Assembly: GCF_018413465.1 (NCBI RefSeq)
Contig: NZ_JAHCDK010000005.1
Coordinates: 1 to 64,000, forward strand
Reading direction: 5' to 3'
Length of the DNA stretch: 64,000 bases
DNA from: Flavobacterium sp. CYK-55
GTDB lineage: Bacteria; Bacteroidota; Bacteroidia; Flavobacteriales; Flavobacteriaceae
Shown: piece by piece, positions 59,239-64,000 of the stretch
How positions within the stretch are numbered: position 1 is the first letter of the stretch
Layout: every line of letters begins with the position of its first letter
The notes under the pieces: model-generated
The model's database searches: none
What the model saw: the letters and a program-made list of their open reading frames with translations, nothing else
Told to the model about the DNA's origin: nothing
Program-made: the position numbers and the translations under genes

Positions 59239-60417
59239 TTATTTGAATGCCGGATAACCCGTAATATCTGCTCCGGTAATGAGCAAGTGAATATCGTGGG
59301 TTCCTTCATAAGTAATGACCGATTCAAGGTTCATACTGTGACGCATGATAGAGTATTCACCGGTAATGCCCATTCCGCCTAAAATTTGACGCGCTTCACG
59401 TGCGATGTTGATGGCCATATCTACGTTGTTGCGTTTGGCCATTGAAATCTGAGCGGTAGTGGCTTTACCTTCGTTTCTTAGAACTCCTAATCTCCAAGTA
59501 AGCAATTGTGCTTTGGTGATTTCGGTGATCATTTCGGCTAATTTTTTCTGTTGCAATTGTGTGGCAGCAATCGGTTTTCCGAATTGTGTGCGCTCTTTGG
59601 CATAACGAAGCGCCGTGTCATAACAATCCATCGCAGCACCAATCGCGCCCCAAGCAATACCAAAACGAGCTGAATCTAAACAACCCAGTGGAGCGCCCAA
59701 ACCTGATTTGTTCGGCAGCAAGTTTTCTTTAGGAACTTTTACGTTGTCAAAAATAAGTTCACCGGTAGCCGAAGCACGTAATGACCATTTGTTGTGCGTT
59801 TCAGGTGTGGTAAAACCTTCCATACCGCGTTCTACGATTAATCCGTGAATACGACCTTCTTCGTTTTTAGCCCAAACAACGGCTACTTGTGCAAACGGAG
59901 CGTTCGAAATCCACATTTTGGCACCATTCAATAAGTAATGATCGCCCATGTCTTTAAAGTTGGTAATCATACTGCCCGGATCAGAACCGTGGTTGGGTTC
60001 GGTCAGTCCGAAACAGCCCATCCATTCGCCAGAAGCCAATTTCGGGAGGTATTTTTTGCGTTGCTCTTCGTTTCCGTATTTCCAGATTGGGTACATGACT
60101 AATGACGATTGTACCGAAGCTGTTGAACGAACGCCTGAATCGCCACGCTCAATTTCTTGCATGATGAGTCCGTATGAAATTTGATCTAAACCGGCACCGC
60201 CATATTCTTCGGGAATATATGGTCCGAAGGCTCCAATCTCGGCCAATCCGCCAATAATTTGGGTTGGGAATTCGGCGCGTTGTGCATAATCTTCAATGAT
60301 TGGAGAAACATCTCTTTTGACCCATTCGCGGGCTGCATCGCGCACCAATTTGTGTTCTTCGGTAAGCAATTCATCTAAAAGATAATAATCTGGAGCTTGA
60401 AATAAATCTGGTTTCAT
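59239..60417 (-). CDS. gcdH: Acyl-CoA dehydrogenase, glutaryl-CoA dehydrogenase type
   Basis: The product is 392 residues, full length for the family. Domains: N-terminal helical (LTEEHKLVRDAAREWVKRDV), middle beta (MGCFGLTEPNHGSDPGSM, read as CFGLTEPNHGSD; WISNAPFAQVAVVWAK), C-terminal helical with ERTQFGKPIAATQLQQKKLA. The catalytic Glu lies in ITYEGTHDIHLLITG, the signature shared with human GCDH, and ARFGIAWGAIGAA supports this subgroup. It oxidatively decarboxylates glutaryl-CoA to crotonyl-CoA in lysine and tryptophan degradation, passing electrons to ETF. It is monocistronic with a consensus promoter and a terminator. Confidence 0.92.
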   Translation of the reverse strand: MKPDLFQAPDYYLLDELLTEEHKLVRDAAREWVKRDVSPIIEDYAQRAEFPTQIIGGLAEIGAFGPYIPEEYGGAGLDQISYGLIMQEIERGDSGVRSTASVQSSLVMYPIWKYGNEEQRKKYLPKLASGEWMGCFGLTEPNHGSDPGSMITNFKDMGDHYLLNGAKMWISNAPFAQVAVVWAKNEEGRIHGLIVERGMEGFTTPETHNKWSLRASATGELIFDNVKVPKENLLPNKSGLGAPLGCLDSARFGIAWGAIGAAMDCYDTALRYAKERTQFGKPIAATQLQQKKLAEMITEITKAQLLTWRLGVLRNEGKATTAQISMAKRNNVDMAINIAREARQILGGMGITGEYSIMRHSMNLESVITYEGTHDIHLLITGADITGYPAFK

Positions 60418-60445
60418 ATCGGTTGATATTTATTTTTTATCGGCG

Positions 60446-60475
60446 CAAATGTACGCAGAAAAATACTTTCTGCAA
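60446..60475 (-). promoter_or_regulatory. Consensus promoter of the acyl-CoA dehydrogenase gene
   Basis: On the minus strand TTG (60473-60475), 19-nt spacer, TACATTTG (60446-60453). It lies 29 nt before the start codon. Confidence 0.75.
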
Positions 60476-60602
60476 GGCTACGAAAGCGATTTCGCTATAA
60501 CTTTTTCAGGTTTTATCAACGGATTTAAAAAATTTATAAACTGTTTAAGATGTTGATTTGCAGGTTTGTAAATAATATTTTACTTTTTTATCGAATAAAA
60601 AT

Positions 60603-60627
60603 TTATGCATAAATGTTTAATGCATAA
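60603..60627. promoter_or_regulatory. Palindromic operator, probably for the PadR regulator
   Basis: Perfect 8-bp arms TTATGCAT (60603-60610) and ATGCATAA (60620-60627) flank AAATGTTTA. It covers the -33 region of the promoter whose -7 element is TATATTTG (60638-60645). PadR proteins bind such AT-rich dyads with ATG/CAT halves, so autorepression by blocking sigma is likely. Confidence 0.65.
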
Positions 60628-60637
60628 TATTCTTATG

Positions 60638-60645
60638 TATATTTG
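60638..60645 (+). promoter_or_regulatory. Promoter -7 element of the padR operon
   Basis: TATATTTG fits TAnnTTTG, 16 nt before the ATG at 60661. It overlaps an in-frame TTG at 60643, so that TTG cannot be the translation start. Confidence 0.65.
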
Positions 60646-60660
60646 CGTTGTACAAAACAA

Positions 60661-61011
60661 ATGCCCGTTATGATATTTTCTTCAGAACTCATTAAAGGAA
60701 CCTTAAAAACCATTGTGCTCAAGCAGCTCGAAGCCAACCATCGGATGTATGGCTACGAGATTACCCAACGTGTAAAAGAGCTTACTTCGGATAGAATTCA
60801 AATTACCGAAGGCGCGCTTTATCCGACTTTACACGCCCTGGAAGCTGAAGGCCTGGTCACCGTAGAAACTGAATTTGTTGGCAAACGCATCCGAAAGTAT
60901 TACAGTTTGAGCCCAAAAGGGAAATCTAAAATCGATGAAAAAATCAGCGAAATGGCTGAGTTCATTGAAACGATGAAATTTCTTTTAGACCTCAGACCAC
61001 AAACGCTTTAA
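60661..61011 (+). CDS. PadR-family transcriptional regulator
   Basis: The product is 116 residues from the ATG at 60661 (a second ATG at 60670 is possible). The winged-helix is clear: ELIKGTLKTIVLKQLEANHRMYGYEI (short motif GTLKTIVLKQLE), ITEGALYPTLHALEAEGLV and KYYSLSPKGKSKIDEK, then a C-terminal dimerisation helix. This is the small PadR-s2 class, which represses a neighbouring membrane-protein gene until a ligand binds. The downstream gene begins 4 bases after its stop. The dyad at 60603-60627 is the likely operator. Confidence 0.93.
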   Translation: MPVMIFSSELIKGTLKTIVLKQLEANHRMYGYEITQRVKELTSDRIQITEGALYPTLHALEAEGLVTVETEFVGKRIRKYYSLSPKGKSKIDEKISEMAEFIETMKFLLDLRPQTL

Positions 61012-61014
61012 GCT

Positions 61015-62142
61015 ATGTACTTATTGTCAGACGATCAAATTGAGTTTGTTCGGCGGGATATCCTGGCGCAAGGAATCCGGAACGAAGGTTTGCAGCAAGA
61101 TCTGCTCGATCACATTTGTTGTGTGGTTGAGCACGAACTTGCCGCAGAGGATGATTTTGAAGCTTTTTATCAGCAGCGGATCAAGCATTTTTACAAACGG
61201 GAACTTAAGGAGATTGAAGAAGAAACAATCGCCCTGCTCACCTTTAAAAATTTTTATGTCATGAAAAAAATAATGTTGCTCTCAGGCGGAGTGCTCACCG
61301 CATTGTTGGTGGTTGGACTCACACTAAAATTTATGCATTTACCCGGTGCAGCTGTTATGTTGGTCTTGGGTGTTGCTTTGCTGAATTTTGTTTTTCTGCC
61401 GTTGCTTTTCACGCTTAAAATCAAAGAAAACAAAACGCTGCGCGAAAAGGCTATTTCCGGAATTGCTACCCTTTGCGGGATGCTCATGAGTATTGGGCTC
61501 ATCTTTAAAGTCATGCATTGGCCGGGTGCCAACATGCTCATTATAACCGGATTTGGCGCTTTGTTGCTGGTTTTTTTACCGGTGTATTTCTTTACCGGAA
61601 TTCGTCAGGCCGAAACCAAAGTCAATACCATTGTTTCATCGGTGATTATCTTAAGTGCGGCCTCGCTGATTCTGATATTGGTACGTTCGCCTAAAGCTTC
61701 ACAAGATGTTTATGCTGCCACCACCGAATCTATTTTGCGCAGCGAACAAATTCTGCAAACACAAAAACAGCAAAATCAAAAATGGGTCATCAGCGATACG
61801 GCCGATGTTACCGGTAATGAAATTTACGATGTGTGTCAAGACCTTAAAAAATACCTGATTGAATGTGAAACCGGAGGCGCCGAGTTAGATACAGCCCAAG
61901 GGAAATACATTACAGAAGGTTCGGCTGAAGATTATTTTGGCGCTGAATCAAAAGCAGCGCTCAATTTGCAAAAAGTACAAAAGGCCATTGCTCAATACAA
62001 TGCTACAGCGCCTAGTGGAAGTCTAAAACTCGACGATTTATCAGAGGTTCAAAAACAACGCTTACCGGATGTGCTCAATCGCTTGATTCAAACGCAGATC
62101 ATGGTTTTGCAAAACAAAATACTTCAGCAAAAAGTGCAGTAA
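61015..62142 (+). CDS. Membrane protein with GldL-like helices, partner of PadR
   Basis: The product is 375 residues. The N-terminal ~80 residues are a soluble helical domain with LQQDLLDHICCVVEHEL, a pattern common in proteins paired with PadR. Four to six membrane segments follow. Two of them carry the repeated motif KFMHLPGAAVMLVLG and KVMHWPGANMLIITG, strongly like the first helices of the gliding-motility/T9SS motor protein GldL. A further TM (IVSSVIILSAASLILILV) leads to a ~140-residue soluble C-terminal domain, probably periplasmic and helical. The true GldL is shorter and has a different tail, so this is a relative. Function is unknown; stress sensing is possible. Confidence 0.75.
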   Translation: MYLLSDDQIEFVRRDILAQGIRNEGLQQDLLDHICCVVEHELAAEDDFEAFYQQRIKHFYKRELKEIEEETIALLTFKNFYVMKKIMLLSGGVLTALLVVGLTLKFMHLPGAAVMLVLGVALLNFVFLPLLFTLKIKENKTLREKAISGIATLCGMLMSIGLIFKVMHWPGANMLIITGFGALLLVFLPVYFFTGIRQAETKVNTIVSSVIILSAASLILILVRSPKASQDVYAATTESILRSEQILQTQKQQNQKWVISDTADVTGNEIYDVCQDLKKYLIECETGGAELDTAQGKYITEGSAEDYFGAESKAALNLQKVQKAIAQYNATAPSGSLKLDDLSEVQKQRLPDVLNRLIQTQIMVLQNKILQQKVQ

Positions 62143-62179
62143 ACAAGGGTTGATAAAGCTTTTTTAATGCCGATTGAAT

Positions 62180-62210
62180 ATAGCCTCTCTGAAGTGGGAG
62201 GCTATTTTAT
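62180..62210 (+). terminator. Terminator of the padR operon
   Basis: Arms ATAGCCTC / GAGGCTAT with a 10-nt loop followed by TTTATTA. It lies 37 bp past the stop of the membrane-protein gene. Confidence 0.8.
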
Positions 62211-62272
62211 TACGCGCAATGGCGTATTTCACAATAAAAAATCTATCTTTAATATTGCTGAAAAATAAACAA

Positions 62273-62899
62273 ATGAAACGTCCGATTGCTCTGGTTGAAG
62301 ATGACCGCGATTTACGCGAAGCTTTGTCGCTCATGATTCAGTATACCGATCACTATGAATTAATTGCTGCTTTTCAAAATGCTGAAGAGGCAATTCAAGG
62401 CATTCCTGACTTAGCCATTGATGCTGTTTTGATGGATATTAATTTGCCCGGTAGCAGCGGAATTGAATGCGTGCGCAAACTCAAATTTGATCATCCGAAA
62501 CTTTTGTTTTTGATGTGTACCTCGTTTGAAGAAGACGAAGTGATTTTTCAGAGCCTTAAAGCCGGTGCCAGCGGATATATTCTCAAAACCGACGGTCCGG
62601 CCAAAATCATTAAAGCTTTAGACGAACTTTTTGATGGCGGAAGCCCGATGACTGGGAGCATCGCCCGAAAAGTAGTGGCCAGTTTCTCGCAGTCGGCAGC
62701 CAAAAACTTATCGGTGGAAGAACTCACCCGCCGTGAGAAAGAAATTCTCGATTCTTTGGCCCAAGGCAAAATGAACAAAGAAGTCGCTCGCGAAATGGAC
62801 ATCAGTTTAGGAACTGTGCGCAAACACATACAACATATTTATGAAAAACTCCATGTCAATACGCGGGTTGAAGCAGTTAATCTATATCTGAAACGATAA
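62273..62899 (+). CDS. NarL/LuxR-family response regulator
   Basis: The product is 208 residues from the ATG at 62273; an in-frame start at 62174 lies across the terminator. Receiver: ALVEDDRDLREAL, phospho-Asp in AVLMDINLPGSSG, Thr in MCTSFEEDE, Lys in YILKTDGPA. The LuxR-type helix-turn-helix spans ~140-208: LTRREKEILDSLAQGKMNK and SLGTVRKHIQHIYEKLHV (each quoted up to the family core). A TATCTTTA element about 28 nt upstream may be its promoter. The start codon of the sensor gene touches its stop (TAAATG), so the pair is co-translated. Confidence 0.93.
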   Translation: MKRPIALVEDDRDLREALSLMIQYTDHYELIAAFQNAEEAIQGIPDLAIDAVLMDINLPGSSGIECVRKLKFDHPKLLFLMCTSFEEDEVIFQSLKAGASGYILKTDGPAKIIKALDELFDGGSPMTGSIARKVVASFSQSAAKNLSVEELTRREKEILDSLAQGKMNKEVAREMDISLGTVRKHIQHIYEKLHVNTRVEAVNLYLKR

Positions 62900-64000
62900 A
62901 TGAAAAGTTTTTTTGCGTGTTTATTGAGCTTGTTTTTTCTGTCACTTTGGAGTCAGAAGACAAACCATACACAGCAGCAAAAAATCAAAGAAGCGTTTTT
63001 AAAAGCCGAACTTTTTTTAGAAAAAGATGAGATGGATGTGGCGCAGAAATGGCTTAATCATTCCCAAGATTTGATTGATTTTCAAGCAACCGATACCATG
63101 ACTTGTTACATCAGCAGCCTGCAATCGGAAGTTTTTTATTATACCGGATTGTATGAGTTCGGAAAAAGTCAAGCGCAAAAAAGCATTGATGCCGCGCGCA
63201 AAATCAACGATCCTTTACTCATGGCTGATGGTTATTTCTTTAGAGCCATTAATCAAATTGAATTAAAAGAATACACCCGGGCAGAACACAGTTTGCATTT
63301 GGCCAAAAACAATTATCCGAATCAGCCGCGCAAAGTACTCAAAACAATCATTAAACCCGATCATATTGCCAATAATTTAGCACAGGTAAAACTCAAAATT
63401 CACCAATCTGATTCGGCGTTATATTATAATCAGAAAGCCTATTTATACGCGCAAAAAACCAACAGCCGTCGCGGAATTCCTAATTGTGAACAAACCTTTG
63501 GCGAGATTTATTTACACCAAAATAAGCCCGATAGCGCTCGATATTATTTTAGCAAAAGTATAGCTTCGGCACGCAACAGCGCCTATTTTGACATTGAACT
63601 CATTGGTTACGGATTTTTAATGCAATGCAATGCCGAATCGGCGATGACCGATGATTATTACTATCAACTCGGATTGCAACTCATGCAAACCAAGACCATC
63701 AATTTGGCTTTTAGAAGATTGTTTTTTGAAAAAGCTTTGCTCGTTTACAAAGGCCATCAGCCTGAAAAAGAAAATTATATTCTCAATCAAATTATTCGAC
63801 TCAATCAGCAAACGTCTGATTTGAACAACTATTTTTTGCAAAGCATTACCAAAGATTACATCAAAAACGAACGCAAAATTCTTTCGCTTGAAGTGCAAAG
63901 GCTTAAGAAAGAAAAAGATATTGTTTTGTTTCAGCTTTTGATGGCGATTTTCTTTGTTTTGGCGCTGATTTTAATCGTGGTGATTATTCGCCGACGCAAC
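62900..64000 (+). CDS. TPR-containing sensor histidine kinase, N-terminal part (cut by window edge)
   Basis: 367 codons are visible with no stop, so the C-terminal part is outside the window. A signal peptide (MKSFFACLLSLFFLSLWSQ) is followed by tetratricopeptide-like helical repeats over residues ~25-310 (for example YYTGLYEFGKSQAQKSIDAA, DSALYYNQKAYLYAQK, DSARYYFSKSIASAR). A coiled-coil (KNERKILSLEVQRLKKEKD) leads into a transmembrane helix (LLMAIFFVLALILIVVII) that ends at the edge. The layout matches Bacteroidota kinases with a periplasmic TPR sensor and a cytoplasmic HisKA_3/HATPase domain. It is the partner of the NarL-type regulator upstream. Confidence 0.85.
   Translation, partial: MKSFFACLLSLFFLSLWSQKTNHTQQQKIKEAFLKAELFLEKDEMDVAQKWLNHSQDLIDFQATDTMTCYISSLQSEVFYYTGLYEFGKSQAQKSIDAARKINDPLLMADGYFFRAINQIELKEYTRAEHSLHLAKNNYPNQPRKVLKTIIKPDHIANNLAQVKLKIHQSDSALYYNQKAYLYAQKTNSRRGIPNCEQTFGEIYLHQNKPDSARYYFSKSIASARNSAYFDIELIGYGFLMQCNAESAMTDDYYYQLGLQLMQTKTINLAFRRLFFEKALLVYKGHQPEKENYILNQIIRLNQQTSDLNNYFLQSITKDYIKNERKILSLEVQRLKKEKDIVLFQLLMAIFFVLALILIVVIIRRRN

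Overview
The window reads as chromosomal DNA of a member of the Bacteroidota, most likely a Flavobacteriaceae species. The evidence is several type IX secretion (T9SS) C-terminal sorting domains, promoters of the TTG-N17-19-TAnnTTTG type, a SusC-style TonB receptor with a carboxypeptidase-regulatory-like N-terminus, PadR, DUF4271 and DUF4296 proteins, and GldL-like membrane segments. No tRNA, rRNA, CRISPR array or complete transposon was found.

Layout. 1-17 kb is surface and secretion territory. It holds a giant repetitive adhesin-like protein open at the left edge (minus strand), a second large T9SS protein, then on the plus strand a lipoprotein / SdiA-regulated-like / porin operon, a PD40 lipoprotein and a secreted RCC1-propeller T9SS protein. 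An orphan tyrosine recombinase follows at 16.7-17.7 kb, then a minus-strand RND tripartite efflux operon (17.8-23.5 kb). 24-31.5 kb is mostly housekeeping: hemD, DUF4271, a GT2 glycosyltransferase, dihydroorotase, DUF4296, an extended SDR, tyrS and a LuxE/PaaK-like protein. 31.6-38 kb is a minus-strand surface set (T9SS protein, a tiny protein that is only a signal peptide plus a T9SS sorting domain, a beta-helix lipoprotein, a TonB receptor). It is divergent from a PhoB/PhoR-like two-component pair (38.2-39.9 kb).

40-45 kb carries a MurG-like glycosyltransferase, trmB, a LysE transporter, an alkyltransferase-like protein without the catalytic cysteine, and an NtrB/NtrC-like pair. The NtrC-like gene is divergent from a five-gene MacAB/TolC-type efflux operon (45.5-52 kb). 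The gap between them holds two dyads 21 bp apart and a sigma-54-like -24/-12 element, a coherent enhancer/promoter arrangement. 52-55.3 kb is an iron-sulphur/redox cluster (Mrp, NifU-like, FNR-like reductase, [2Fe-2S] ferredoxin) whose intergenic gaps contain three unusual non-coding elements. 55.3-58.8 kb has a secreted intradiol-dioxygenase-like T9SS protein, a cupin, and a LytTR/LytS pair. A probable structured ncRNA lies at 59 kb, followed by a glutaryl-CoA dehydrogenase-type enzyme, a PadR regulator with an evident operator and its membrane partner, and a NarL-type regulator with a TPR histidine kinase cut by the right edge.

The most interesting unexplained signals are the NtrC-type enhancer pair, the structured RNA at 58,987-59,180, the hairpin elements around the Fe-S genes, the 8-bp-periodic dyad at 53,281-53,372, and the cargo-less T9SS sorting-domain protein.
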